The notes beneath the pieces are model-generated. The model was given only the letters and a program-made list of their open reading frames with translations, was not told the DNA's origin and did no database searches. Of a stretch of 64,000 bases of DNA, positions 44,081 through 53,423 are shown piece by piece. Each line of letters opens with the position of its first letter. Within the stretch, counting starts at the first letter, position 1. The translations under genes and the position numbers were made by a program. The DNA is taken from assembly GCF_023283885.1 (NCBI RefSeq), contig NZ_JAKILA010000008.1, forward strand, positions 1-64,000, given 5' to 3'. This DNA comes from Shewanella basaltis (GTDB lineage Bacteria > Pseudomonadota > Gammaproteobacteria > Enterobacterales > Shewanellaceae).

Positions 44081-44701
44081 ATGCTAAGAGCACTCGTATC
44101 AATAATCATTGGTGCTGCAGTGACTTTTGGGCTGTTTGCTTTCATGGCTTTCCTTGTAGGTGGTGGCGCACAGCGCAACGACGAATCAACGGAAACCCCT
44201 GTTATTGAAATTACGATGGATAAACAGGATTCGAAGGCACAGAAAAAACCAAGGGTTACACCTAAGCCACCTCCACCACCGGAGCAGCCACCGAAGCCGG
44301 ATACTACTCCGCCTGATTCATCATCTAATATTGACACCAATATGGCGTTTAATATGGGTGGTATTGAGTCTGGTGGTCCAAGTACTGGTTTCAAGCTAGG
44401 CAACATGATGACCCGTGATGGTGACGCTACTCCTATCGTTCGTATTGAGCCACAGTATCCAATTGCTGCTGCTCGAGATGGTAAAGAGGGTTGGGTACAA
44501 CTTAGCTTTACTATTAACGAGCTAGGTGGTGTTGATGATGTATCTGTTATCAAAGCAGAACCTAAGCGTTTATTCGATCGTGAAGCGATTCGCGCATTGA
44601 AAAAGTGGAAATACAAGCCAAAGATTGTTGATGGTAAGCCATTAAAACAACCTGGTATGACAGTACAACTTGATTTTACTTTAGAGAAGGGAGGTAGATA
44701 A
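44081..44701 (+). CDS. tonB: TonB2 energy transducer
   Basis: This protein is about 206 residues long. An N-terminal membrane anchor (about 3–27) is followed by a short acidic segment. A Pro-rich rod comes next (PKPPPPPEQPPKPDTTPP, about 62–79), and the C-terminal TonB domain covers about 120–205 (YPIAAARDGKEGWVQLSFTI, KKWKYKPKIVDGKPL). The rod is shorter than in E. coli TonB1, usual for TonB2. Start could be ATG at 44081 or 44072 (overlapping the exbD stop). Confidence 0.9.
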   Translation: MLRALVSIIIGAAVTFGLFAFMAFLVGGGAQRNDESTETPVIEITMDKQDSKAQKKPRVTPKPPPPPEQPPKPDTTPPDSSSNIDTNMAFNMGGIESGGPSTGFKLGNMMTRDGDATPIVRIEPQYPIAAARDGKEGWVQLSFTINELGGVDDVSVIKAEPKRLFDREAIRALKKWKYKPKIVDGKPLKQPGMTVQLDFTLEKGGR

Positions 44702-45948
44702 TGCGTAAAGTTACTAGTATCGCTACAGCGTTATTACTTTCAGTCTGTACAAGTGCAATGTTGTCTGGTTCTGCATTTGCAGCTGAAAAGTGTGAGATTG
44801 ATAAACGTCAATCTCGCGCAGTAGGCGAAAGTGCAGCAAAAAAAGTTCAAAAATCTTTTGAAGCCTACACAGAAGGTAATTTAGACCAAGCAATTTCAAT
44901 ATTACTTGAGGCTAATGCCAAAAACGATTTCGACAAAGCTTATGTCGATCGTATGTTGGGTAACTTCTACGCTGAAAAAGGTCAGATGGGTACAGCAATC
45001 AAATACTTAAAGGGTGCTGTAGACGCTGATATTCTTGGTGGTACAGATCATGCTGCAACATTACGTTTGTATGCAGATTTACTACTCCAAGAGAAAAAGT
45101 TTAAAGAAGCGATTCCATACTATTACAAATGGATGGACTTTACCTGTAAGTCAGATGCGCAAATGTATCGTCGTATTGGTATTGCACATACTGAGTTAAA
45201 AGAGTGGAATAAAGTACTTGAAGTAGCTGATAAAGGGTTATCTTTAGCTGAAGCGCCTGATAAAGGTTTGTATCAGATGAAGTTGACTGCTTACTTTAAC
45301 CAGAAAAAGTACAAAGATGCCGTAAAAGTGTTAGAAATTATGGTGCCTTTGTTCCAAGACGATAAACGTCTATGGGTTCAGTTAGCTCAGTTTTACTTAA
45401 TGACTGAAGATTATGATAAATCATTAGCAACATATGATTTGGCTTATAAAAATGGCTTTTTAGAGACAGACGGTAACATTACTCGTTTAGCTCAGTTGTT
45501 AGCGCAAAAAGGTTCGCCTTACAAAGCTGCGACTATTTTCGAAAAGCACATGAAGTCTGGTCTTATTGCTGAGAACGAGAAGAGTTTAACGACTCTTGCT
45601 GGTTTTTATCATAATGCTAAAGAGTTAAAAGAAGCCGCTTACTATTATGGTAAGGCAGCCTCTGTGAGTGGCAAGGGTGATTTGTTCTTAAAGCAAGGTC
45701 GTATCCTAGCTTTAGACCAAAAATTCAATGATGCAATTCCTGTGCTTAAAAAAGCCCTTGATGCAGGTATTGATAACCCTGGTGAAGCTCAATTTGAACT
45801 TGCTTTAGCTTACTTGAGTCTCAAAAAGTATAAGTCTGCTTATAATCGTGCAGTGTTAGCTGCTAATGATAAGAAGACTGAGCGTAGTGCAAAGAGTTAT
45901 ATTTCTTATATTAAAGAAAAGGCTCGTATTCACAACATCACGCTTTAA
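44701..45948 (+). CDS. TPR protein of the TonB2 operon
   Basis: This 415-residue exported protein has a signal peptide (residues 1–28, ending GSAFAAEKC). It is built of about nine tetratricopeptide-like helix pairs (YVDRMLGNFYAEKGQMGTAI, LYADLLLQEKKFKEAIPYYY, WVQLAQFYLMTEDYDKSLA). It closes the TonB2 operon in Shewanella and Vibrio and is presumably a periplasmic scaffold. The start overlaps the tonB stop (TAATG). It is followed by a strong terminator. Confidence 0.88.
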   Translation: MRKVTSIATALLLSVCTSAMLSGSAFAAEKCEIDKRQSRAVGESAAKKVQKSFEAYTEGNLDQAISILLEANAKNDFDKAYVDRMLGNFYAEKGQMGTAIKYLKGAVDADILGGTDHAATLRLYADLLLQEKKFKEAIPYYYKWMDFTCKSDAQMYRRIGIAHTELKEWNKVLEVADKGLSLAEAPDKGLYQMKLTAYFNQKKYKDAVKVLEIMVPLFQDDKRLWVQLAQFYLMTEDYDKSLATYDLAYKNGFLETDGNITRLAQLLAQKGSPYKAATIFEKHMKSGLIAENEKSLTTLAGFYHNAKELKEAAYYYGKAASVSGKGDLFLKQGRILALDQKFNDAIPVLKKALDAGIDNPGEAQFELALAYLSLKKYKSAYNRAVLAANDKKTERSAKSYISYIKEKARIHNITL

Positions 45949-45963
45949 GACTTTCGATGTATT

Positions 45964-45990
45964 AAAAGCCCCTCTTTAGGGGCTTTTTTA
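45964..45990 (+). terminator. Rho-independent terminator of the TonB2 operon
   Basis: AAAAGCCCC-TCTTTA-GGGGCTTTTTTA: short GC-rich stem and T-run, 16 bp past the last stop. Confidence 0.9.
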
Positions 45991-46168
45991 TTTTTTGCTG
46001 TTTTACAAAAGTGCTCTACTAACTTGTTTTTGGGTTGATACTAAAGGGCACGTAAATTCTCATTTTTGATGTCACCTTGTGTGCAATGGTGTATACCAAT
46101 TCCGCTCAATATTGTGTCATTTAGTGGCATTCAGTGTTTTTTTGTGAGGTGGTCTATGTAACGAAAGG

Positions 46169-46354
46169 CTCCTGCTTTGTACTATTTCCTGCGTTCATGT
46201 AGTCGACGACAACTTCTCCTGCTTTGTACTATTTTTCTGCGTTCATGTAGTCGACGTCAACTGTTCCTGCCTTGTTCTACCTTCTGCGTCCATGCAGTCG
46301 TCGACAATTGCTCGTGAGTTTTTCTACCTCCTACATCCTGCAGTCGTAAGTCAC
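46169..46354 (+). repeat. ~47-bp tandem repeat, four decaying units
   Basis: Unit 1 is 46169–46215, unit 2 46216–46263, unit 3 46264–46310 and unit 4 46311–46354. Shared core: CTCCTGCTTTGTACTATTT, then CTGCGTTCATGTAGTCGACG. Units 1 and 2 are nearly identical; 3 and 4 are progressively diverged. Confidence 0.8.
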
Positions 46355-46503
46355 TATGTTATTGAGGGTGTTAAGTCTCCAAATGCGGCTAACATGATCC
46401 GCTAAGACTCCCTATTTATTTGTTTAAATGCCTAAAGAGTGCAGTAATGCGCTACAAAATGAACTGTCTGATTGACTCTGATTTCTCACATCATGAATGA
46501 AAA

Positions 46504-46528
46504 TACTGTAATACGATAAATTACAGTA
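46504..46528. promoter_or_regulatory. Inverted repeat TACTGTAAT-N7-ATTACAGTA
   Basis: Perfect 9-bp arms, 7-bp spacer, AT-rich, no T-run; looks like a protein-binding palindrome rather than a terminator. It lies about 440 bp before the DUF885 gene. Confidence 0.4.
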
Positions 46529-46968
46529 CTCATTATGTTCATTCACAATCCAACAACCTATAGGTGTTCTTATGTCTATCAAGGCTGTGTAATCTATACT
46601 CTTAATCAGTAATGTGTTGATAAGGTTAAAATGTTAACGTCAGTCTTTTCAAGCATGTAAGGTGTTTTATTAACAGGTGAATGATACGTCAAGATAGGCT
46701 TTGCAAGTTAAGTTAACCAATAAGAACGGTAAATTGACAGTCTGAAAGGCGTTACTGACCTAGATTAGAGGTTATATAGACTAAATTGTTAATTTGTGTG
46801 TATTTTAGCAAGTTTAGTTTCAAGTAGTTCGATGCACAGATACAATACTAAGGTAATTTGATTTCATTTTTAAACGAATTCTCATGCAATACACCTAATA
46901 GTGTAAAGCCTTTGTGAATCGACAAACAGAGTCAATATCTGTGGCGAATGTGTTAAGGAATAATAACA

Positions 46969-48798
46969 ATGAATAAAACAATGCTGGCACTTGCCGTGTC
47001 ATTATTAGTGTCGACTCAAGGGTGTTCAGATAGTGCTCCAACACCTCCATCTAAAGCGACCGAAAGTGTGGCTGCTGCAGTTGTTGAAAAAACAGCTTCT
47101 CAACAGTACCTAGATATGGTGGATGCCTTTTTTAACGAGCAACTTAAACTTGAACCTATATACGCAACTTTTGTTGGCGTTAACGATTATAACGATCAGT
47201 TTGGTGGTTCATTAACAGAAGAATACTTAACACAGCGTCACCAACTCAATAGTCGTTATTTTGAACTAGCAAAATCGATTGATGTGAGTCAGTTAACTCC
47301 TTCATTAAAGCTTAGCTACGACATGTTTGTATATGATCGCAATATGGAACTGATTGGCGAAACATATCCAGAACGTTTCCTCCCGATTAACCAGTTTTAC
47401 AATACTGTTTTTACTATGGTTCAGCTAGGTACTGGTGAAAGTGCACAGCCTTTTAATACGGTGCAAGATTATAAAAACTGGTTGTCTCGTCTTCGTGGCT
47501 TCATTAAGTGGATTTCGTTAGCACAGCAACGAATGGATGAGGGTATTGCCAGTAAAGTGGTTCTGCCAAGAGTGCTTGTTGAGAAAATCATCCCTCAACT
47601 TGACGCTCAATTAGTTGATGGTGCAAAAAACAGTTTATTCTATTCCCCTATTAATTTGATGCCGGACAGTTTTACCGCTGACGAAAAGTCAGAATTAGCT
47701 AAAGAGTATCAAGGCCTAATTGATAACGAATTATTGCCTGCACTGACTCAATTACGTCAATATGTCAGTGAAACCTATTTAGCTAATGCGCGAGCATCTG
47801 ATGGGTGGTGGGGCTTACCTAATGGTAAAGATTGGTATCAACATCTGGCTAATAGCCATAGCACTACTACACTCCCTGTAGATGAGATCCATCAAATTGG
47901 CTTGTCTGAGGTCGCTAGAATTTTATCTGAAATGGATAAAGTAAGAGAGCAGGTTGGTTTTAAAGGTGATCTAAGCGAGTTTTTTGCGTCGTTATCCTCT
48001 GAACCACAATATTTCTTCACTGATAAGCAAGATTTGATTGATGGTTATATGGCCATCAAAGACAAAATAAATGCAGTATTACCACAGTATTTTGATGTAA
48101 TGCCAAAAGCGGATTACATCGTCAAGCCAGTAGAGGCTTTTAGAGAAAAGTCTGCAGCAGGCGCATCTTATCAATCTCCTGCGGTTGATGGTTCGCGTCC
48201 AGGTATTTTCTATATCAACACTTATAATTTAAAAGCTCAGCCTAAATGGGGCATGACTACGTTATCTTTACACGAGGCCGCACCTGGACATCATTTTCAA
48301 ATAGCTATTAAGCAAGAATTGACAGACGTACCTCAGTTCCAACGCTTCCAAGGCTATACTGCTTTTGAAGAGGGGTGGGCCTTGTATGCCGAATATTTAG
48401 GTATTGAAATGGGGGTTTTTAGCGACCCATATCAATATTTTGGTAAGTTATCTGACGAAATGCTGCGCGCAATGCGTTTGGTTGTTGATACTGGTTTACA
48501 TGCTAAAGGTTGGAGTCGCGAACAAGCGATTCAATACATGAAAGATAACTCCCCTATGGCTGAGTCGGATATCGTTGCCGAAGTCGAGCGCTACATGGCG
48601 ATACCGGGTCAAGCTTTGTCGTATAAAGTGGGACAGCTTACTATTTTACGATTGCGCGCAGATGCTGAAAAAGCCCTGGGTGATAAGTTTGATTTAAAAG
48701 GTTTTCACGATCAATTGCTAACGACTGGCTCGTTACCGATGGCTGTGATGGAAAATAAGATTGCAGATTGGATAAAATCAGAGTCTGCAAAAAAGTGA
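46969..48798 (+). CDS. DUF885 family lipoprotein (putative metallopeptidase)
   Basis: This 609-residue lipoprotein has a signal segment ending at LVSTQGCSDS. The DUF885 body contains the conserved SLHEAAPGHHFQ (about 430–441), a zinc-peptidase-like HExxxxHH pattern, and FEEGWALYAEYLGIEMG (about 465–481) with a second Glu region. The family is annotated as peptidase-like of unknown substrate, periplasmic or outer-membrane anchored. Single gene; weak Shine-Dalgarno sequence (AAGGAATAA) before the ATG. A geneless kilobase precedes it. Confidence 0.88.
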   Translation: MNKTMLALAVSLLVSTQGCSDSAPTPPSKATESVAAAVVEKTASQQYLDMVDAFFNEQLKLEPIYATFVGVNDYNDQFGGSLTEEYLTQRHQLNSRYFELAKSIDVSQLTPSLKLSYDMFVYDRNMELIGETYPERFLPINQFYNTVFTMVQLGTGESAQPFNTVQDYKNWLSRLRGFIKWISLAQQRMDEGIASKVVLPRVLVEKIIPQLDAQLVDGAKNSLFYSPINLMPDSFTADEKSELAKEYQGLIDNELLPALTQLRQYVSETYLANARASDGWWGLPNGKDWYQHLANSHSTTTLPVDEIHQIGLSEVARILSEMDKVREQVGFKGDLSEFFASLSSEPQYFFTDKQDLIDGYMAIKDKINAVLPQYFDVMPKADYIVKPVEAFREKSAAGASYQSPAVDGSRPGIFYINTYNLKAQPKWGMTTLSLHEAAPGHHFQIAIKQELTDVPQFQRFQGYTAFEEGWALYAEYLGIEMGVFSDPYQYFGKLSDEMLRAMRLVVDTGLHAKGWSREQAIQYMKDNSPMAESDIVAEVERYMAIPGQALSYKVGQLTILRLRADAEKALGDKFDLKGFHDQLLTTGSLPMAVMENKIADWIKSESAKK

Positions 48799-48874
48799 TT
48801 TAATGCCATGTGTCATCTTAGTGTCATTATGATAGTGTTATTTTTTATTAAGAATATTTTTTAGGAGCCATGAA

Positions 48875-49153
48875 ATGGTACAAGCAACTGCAAGACATTT
48901 ACTCGTTAGCACAGAAGAACAATGCAATACGTTGAAACAACAAATTGAAGCTGGTGCTGATTTTGCTGATGTGGCAAAAGCCAATTCATCATGTCCTTCT
49001 GGTGCTCAAGGTGGTGATTTAGGTTCATTCGGCCCAGGTATGATGGTAAAAGAATTTGATGAAGTAGTGTTCAGTGCGCCGTTAAATGTGGTTCAAGGCC
49101 CAGTCAAAACACAATTTGGTTACCATTTGCTTGAAGTGACTAGCCGTGGTTAA
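48875..49153 (+). CDS. ppiC: Parvulin-type peptidyl-prolyl isomerase
   Basis: This 92-residue cytosolic parvulin is one compact domain: ARHLLV (His near 8), GADFADVAKANSSCPSGAQG (about 31–50), GDLGSFGPGMMVKEFDEVVF, and the terminal TQFGYHLLEVTSRG with the second conserved His. Length and pattern match E. coli PpiC. Good Shine-Dalgarno sequence (TTAGGAG). Confidence 0.93.
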   Translation: MVQATARHLLVSTEEQCNTLKQQIEAGADFADVAKANSSCPSGAQGGDLGSFGPGMMVKEFDEVVFSAPLNVVQGPVKTQFGYHLLEVTSRG

Positions 49154-49177
49154 TACACCACTGCATTGATTGGTGAC

Positions 49178-49205
49178 AATGGCAGCCTCAAGGCTGCCAT
49201 TTTTT
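49178..49205 (+). terminator. Rho-independent terminator after ppiC
   Basis: AATGGCAGCC-TCA-AGGCTGCCATTTTTT: GC-rich stem with T-run. Confidence 0.85.
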
Positions 49206-49249
49206 ATACCCATTTGGGGTAAAATTGATTCAGAATTTGTAGGTTCATT

Positions 49250-49786
49250 ATGCAAATACAGCTATATGCCGACAGAGTGCTTCTTCGTAATTTAAGGCAT
49301 TCCGATTGGAATGATTTTTTACATTTGCATTTAAATGAAGCGGTTAATCAATATATTCGTCCAGTAGAGTCAGAAAGTGCAATAAACACAAAATTTAATC
49401 AACGGGTTTCACCTTGGCTATTTGACAGTGGTGAGTGGCTTTCTCTTGCAATAGAGCGCCATGATAACCAGCAATTTGTTGGATTAATTGGTTTTAGGTG
49501 CGATGATTTAGCCTTAAAACGCGCAGAAGTTGGCTATCTCATTACACCAAACCAACAAGGCATGGGCTTTGCGACCGAAAGTTTGCGTACTATTGTTGAT
49601 TGGGGAGCGTTGCAATTTCAAATGCATAAGTTTATTGGTATTTGTGCCAGTAGTAACATTGCTTCTCTTAATGTTCTTCAAAAGGTTGGGTTCATCGTTG
49701 AGAGCACATTGCGCCAACACACTTGCATTGAAGGAACTTGGTTCGATGATTGTTATTTAGGATTATTAGCAGCTCAAAGAGAATAA
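49250..49786 (+). CDS. GNAT-family N-acetyltransferase (RimJ/RimL-like)
   Basis: This 178-residue cytosolic acetyltransferase has the GNAT fold. It has β-strand VGYLITPNQQGMGFATESLR (about 92–111) with the acetyl-CoA-binding Q-x-x-G-x-G/A loop. The final part FKF-like HKFIGICASSNIASLNVLQK is typical of the RimJ/RimL/SpeG group, which acts on ribosomal protein or amine N-termini. Substrate unknown. Confidence 0.88.
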   Translation: MQIQLYADRVLLRNLRHSDWNDFLHLHLNEAVNQYIRPVESESAINTKFNQRVSPWLFDSGEWLSLAIERHDNQQFVGLIGFRCDDLALKRAEVGYLITPNQQGMGFATESLRTIVDWGALQFQMHKFIGICASSNIASLNVLQKVGFIVESTLRQHTCIEGTWFDDCYLGLLAAQRE

Positions 49787-49982
49787 TCCTTTGTTTCAAG
49801 CTCCTCGATTCAAAATAAATTGTCTGTGGCACTATATTCTATTGGGCATTTGTCACATAATACGTAATACAAGTGAAAACTATTCTCGTTAGCGGATTAA
49901 ACTTTGATCTATATTTGAGTTTCGAATGCAAAGCTCAGATAAACTTTTAGCCGTTAATTATGTTGTTAAAGGTAAGTGCTAC

Positions 49983-50222
49983 ATGAAACTGAGTGAACTC
50001 AAAGCTGGAGATCGCGCAATTATCTCTGAAATCGGGCAATTAACATTACCGCAAACGGTAAAGCGTAAATTGTTATCGATGGGCATAACACCCAATACAC
50101 ATTTTTCTTTTATTCGCCGAGCACCAATGGGCACGGGTGTTGAATTAGATTTACGTGGCAGTAAATTATGCATGCGTTGCGATCTGGCCGATATCATTGA
50201 GGTAGTATTAACGAATGACTAA
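49983..50222 (+). CDS. feoA: Ferrous iron transport accessory protein FeoA
   Basis: This protein is about 79 residues long and has the SH3-like FeoA fold: MKLSELKAGDRAII, VKRKLLSMGITPNT, FIRRAPMGTGVELDLRGSKL. I start at 49983, where FeoA proteins begin; the upstream in-frame start at 49926 would add 19 unconserved residues. It overlaps feoB by 8 bp. No FeoC gene follows feoB. Confidence 0.93.
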   Translation: MKLSELKAGDRAIISEIGQLTLPQTVKRKLLSMGITPNTHFSFIRRAPMGTGVELDLRGSKLCMRCDLADIIEVVLTND

Positions 50223-52527
50223 ACAATTCCATTGCGTTACGGTAGGCAATCCAAACGCAGGTAAATCGACGCTTTTTAATGCCTTAACAGGTGCCAACCA
50301 ACAAGTGGGTAACTGGTCTGGGGTCACTGTCGAAAAGAAAACCGGCAAATTCACTTATTCTGGCGTTGATATCTCACTCACCGATTTACCTGGCATTTAT
50401 GACTTATTACCCGCTGGTAACAGCTGTGATTGTTCTTTAGACGAGCAAATTGCTCAAAACTATTTAGCCAATCAACAAGTTGATGCAATTATCAATTTAG
50501 TGGATGCCACAAACGTAGAGCGTCATCTTTATTTGACAACTCAACTACGTGAACTCGGTATTCCGATGATTGTGGTTATTAATAAAATTGATGCGGCAAA
50601 AAAACTTGGCATTAATATCAATGTAGCAGATATGTCAACTCGCTTAGGTTGCCCTGTTATTGCGATTTCTTCGCGTCATCAAGCCGATGTTGAACAATTA
50701 CAGGCTCAAATCTTAACTCTGCTGGAGACAAACGATAAAACAATACCATTAGTTTTAGCTTATCCAGATGATATCGAGACAAGTATTAGTGCGTTACAGC
50801 AGCAAAATGAGCAACAGAATCTTGCAGCGTTAAGCCGTGGTCAGGCCTTATCTATTTTAGCCAATAGCCATGGTAATGCTTGTGGTACCAGCGAAGTTCA
50901 ATTGCATGAAACAGTTCAGCTATGTGTTCAACGAGCTGAACAAACAGGTGCTGACATCGAAATTATGATAGCGACAACCCGTTATGACTTTGTTCAAAGC
51001 GTGTTTGAATCTTCAGTTAATCAAGGTGCACACATTAGTGCATCAGATCGATTAGATAACGTGGTGCTTCATCCTGTATTGGGTATTCCGGTATTCCTGT
51101 TCGTAATGTACTTAATGTTTTTATTCAGTATTAACGTTGGTAATTCGTTTATCGATTTCTTTGATATTACCGCAGGGGCTATATTTGTTGATCATTTTGG
51201 TGCTTTATTAGCGTCAATGGGATCCCCCGATTGGCTAGTGACTATTTTAGCTGGTGGTATTGGGCAAGGCATTCAAACTGTTGCAACCTTTATCCCTGTA
51301 GTGGCTGCATTATTTTTAGCATTATCTGTTTTAGAAGCTTCAGGTTACATGGCTCGTGCAGCTTTTGTGGTTGACGGCTTAATGCGCCGTATTGGTTTGC
51401 CAGGTAAAGCGTTTGTGCCAATGATTGTTGGCTTTGGTTGCTCAGTACCAGCCATTATGGCCACCAGAACGCTAGGCAGCGAGCGTGAACGTATTGTAAC
51501 GGGCATGATGGCCCCTTTTATGTCATGTAGTGCGCGTCTACCTGTTTATGCGTTATTTGCGGCAGCATTTTTTCCGCAATCAGGCCAAAATTTAGTATTT
51601 TTACTTTACATCATTGGCATTTTAGCTGCGATCGGCACAGGGTTATTATTACGTAAAACATTACTACCAGGTACCAGCAGTGCAGTAGTAATGGAACTTC
51701 CTAGCTACGAAATGCCTAAAATTAAAGCGGTATTTTCTCGCATGACAAAGCGCACTAAAAGCTTTGTGATGGGCGCAGGTAAAACCATCATTATAGTGGT
51801 TACTTTACTTAACTTTGTTAATGCAATTGGCACAGATGGATCTTTTGGTCATGAAGACAGTAAAGAGTCGCTATTAAGTGTTGCTAGCCAACAGGTCACT
51901 CCGCTTTTTGCTCCAATGGGGATAGAGCAAGATAACTGGGCCGCGACAGTAGGTATTATTACCGGTATTTTTGCAAAAGAAGCCGTTGTTGGCACCTTAA
52001 ACAGTCTATACAGCACTTCAAATGGCGACGAAGAAGAAATGTTGTCTATTTGGGACAGTGTTAAAGTAGGCTTAGCGACGATACCAACAAACTTATTGGG
52101 TATTGAGCCAGATGATCCTCTTTCTATTGCAATTGCCAGTATTACCGATTTAGACGAAGCAGCTGCAGAATTATCAGTGGATACTTCAACATTTAGTGCT
52201 CTTCAGAGTGGTTTTAAGACTCAGCTTGCTGCGTTCTCATATTTGCTATTTATTTTGCTTTATACACCTTGTGTAGCCGCTATGGGCGCGTTAGTTAATG
52301 AGTTTGGTGCAAAGTGGGCTCGTTTCGCCGCGATATGGACCTTTTCATTGGCCTATGGCTCCGCAACCGTGATTTACCAGGGCGCCACATTCTCGAAGCA
52401 CCCGGTTCAGTCTGCCTGTTGGATTGGTTTTTTTGTTATCGCATTAGTTGTTTTTTACATGTGGTTGAGTAAAAAGGGCAGACAAGCACAACAAATTATT
52501 CCAGGCATTAGGATTGTGACTGAATAA
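50215..52527 (+). CDS. feoB: Ferrous iron transporter FeoB
   Basis: This 770-residue inner-membrane Fe(II) transporter has an N-terminal G domain with G1 GNPNAGKST (11–19), G3 DLPGIYDL (about 59) and G4 NKID (about 123). A GDI-like linker and a membrane part with two Gate motifs follow (FGCSVPAIMATRTL and a second CMGALVNEFG-like TPCVAAMGALVNEFG). Works with FeoA under anoxic or low-oxygen conditions. In S. oneidensis feoAB sits directly beside the mtr locus; here it is 22 kb away. Confidence 0.96.
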   Translation: MTKQFHCVTVGNPNAGKSTLFNALTGANQQVGNWSGVTVEKKTGKFTYSGVDISLTDLPGIYDLLPAGNSCDCSLDEQIAQNYLANQQVDAIINLVDATNVERHLYLTTQLRELGIPMIVVINKIDAAKKLGININVADMSTRLGCPVIAISSRHQADVEQLQAQILTLLETNDKTIPLVLAYPDDIETSISALQQQNEQQNLAALSRGQALSILANSHGNACGTSEVQLHETVQLCVQRAEQTGADIEIMIATTRYDFVQSVFESSVNQGAHISASDRLDNVVLHPVLGIPVFLFVMYLMFLFSINVGNSFIDFFDITAGAIFVDHFGALLASMGSPDWLVTILAGGIGQGIQTVATFIPVVAALFLALSVLEASGYMARAAFVVDGLMRRIGLPGKAFVPMIVGFGCSVPAIMATRTLGSERERIVTGMMAPFMSCSARLPVYALFAAAFFPQSGQNLVFLLYIIGILAAIGTGLLLRKTLLPGTSSAVVMELPSYEMPKIKAVFSRMTKRTKSFVMGAGKTIIIVVTLLNFVNAIGTDGSFGHEDSKESLLSVASQQVTPLFAPMGIEQDNWAATVGIITGIFAKEAVVGTLNSLYSTSNGDEEEMLSIWDSVKVGLATIPTNLLGIEPDDPLSIAIASITDLDEAAAELSVDTSTFSALQSGFKTQLAAFSYLLFILLYTPCVAAMGALVNEFGAKWARFAAIWTFSLAYGSATVIYQGATFSKHPVQSACWIGFFVIALVVFYMWLSKKGRQAQQIIPGIRIVTE

Positions 52528-52550
52528 ATAAATCGCTCTATGTGTTGATG

Positions 52551-52577
52551 AAAACCCAGCTTTGCTGGGTTTTTTTA
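52551..52577 (+). terminator. Rho-independent terminator of feoAB
   Basis: AAAACCCAGC-TTT-GCTGGGTTTTTTT, 24 bp past the feoB stop. Confidence 0.9.
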
Positions 52578-52632
52578 TTACTCATACTAACCCGAATTAA
52601 TATAGCTCAATCCAGGACAAGATATGTATTAA

Positions 52633-52894
52633 TACCAATCCTTATTAGAATGTGATCTATTTTAGGCTGTGTCACTAGCCCCAGTACAATGAAAATGACT
52701 GCAGGTGTAGTCATCTACATCAAAGTTATTTGAAGCCGTAATGGGGTTTGTGACGCAGCCCCGAAGGGCGAATTTATCAGCGTGGTCTTCTTTGTTAGCC
52801 TTTCTTAACGTAGTGCACTATGCCCTCAAAAGGCTGCCTCTAATTCCTCACTGATAACTTTCGCTAAAAGAGCATATTCTAATGCGGATTGGTA
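52633..52894 (+). mobile_element. ~262-bp MITE-like element, family B copy 2
   Basis: Inverted ends are TACCAATCCTTATTAGAATG and CATATTCTAATGCGGATTGGTA-like. The interior is homologous to the element at 28069 throughout but without the 15-bp tandem expansion. No coding sequence. Confidence 0.75.
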
Positions 52895-52910
52895 TAATCA
52901 CCAGGCTGAT

Positions 52911-53019
52911 CAATGCGCCAATAGCTAGCCCATTGCAAGTATTGTTATTGTAGGTGAGTAACGCAGTGAGAAAGATAAAGGGCGGTTAGCAGGGTGTTTG
53001 TTATCCAGAGTTCAGATTG
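52911..53019 (-). mobile_element. Degenerate family A MITE fragment
   Basis: On the minus strand it contains CTGGATAACAAACACC, CACTGCGTTA and GGGCTAGCTATTGG, matching parts of the ~200-bp element at 12743/15005 in inverted orientation. The right end of the element is not recognisable. It lies directly next to the family B copy. Confidence 0.6.
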
Positions 53020-53400
53020 ATATATGATTACTTAGAATGTGACTGGCGGTTTTGATTAAGGCATTGCTATGCTGTGATGGTTGTTCCCTTTCAGATGGCA
53101 ATCACGCATAGCAAAAGCGGTTGGTGTATTCTTTTATGGCGAGTGTTGAAGGTTGCCACAAGAGCTACATGACTTTGAAATAGAATAACTATTCATCCAT
53201 TCATGCATCTAGATTAAGCCCTGTTCAATTCTCGCTGAGTCAATACTCATATAATGCACAAAGGCATTTTAACCATATTGTGATTCTGGCAAGATCCAAC
53301 AGAAAGAATTGATATTTTTTAGCTATCTGGCTATTTTTTCGGTGCTAGTAGTTGTAACTGCTGAAGAACTGTAGGATCATCTGTTTTTTATTCATATTGC
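53020..53400. other. Upstream region of glnS, no gene
   Basis: It contains no ORF. There is an imperfect palindrome around 53060–53120 (AAGGCATTGCTATGC … GCATAGCAAAAGC). The glnS promoter must be here, but I could not fix it. Confidence 0.4.
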
Positions 53401-53423
53401 CATTGTGTGCCAAGAGGAATTCC

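Larger units (their letters stand above)
45991..46968. other. Geneless kilobase between TonB2 operon and DUF885 gene
   Basis: There is no ORF with codon bias, no RNA gene and no transposase. It contains the ~47-bp tandem repeat (46169–46354) and a 9-bp inverted repeat (46504–46528), listed separately. Confidence 0.5.

Noticed and set aside
44062..44616. 184-codon minus-strand ORF inside tonB
   Set aside because: Its Gly/Ser-rich sequence is the reverse of the Pro-rich TonB rod; no independent evidence.
46092..46105. ATACCAATTCCGC as an end of the family B MITE
   Set aside because: Only the first eight bases match the family end and no partner end or interior homology follows.
46169..46354. 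Tandem repeat as a CRISPR array
   Set aside because: Units are directly adjacent without spacers and decay gradually; no cas genes are nearby.
49876..49925. Fur or FNR box in front of feoA
   Set aside because: AACTATTCTC and TTTGATCTATATTTGAG only loosely resemble either consensus; not strong enough to annotate.
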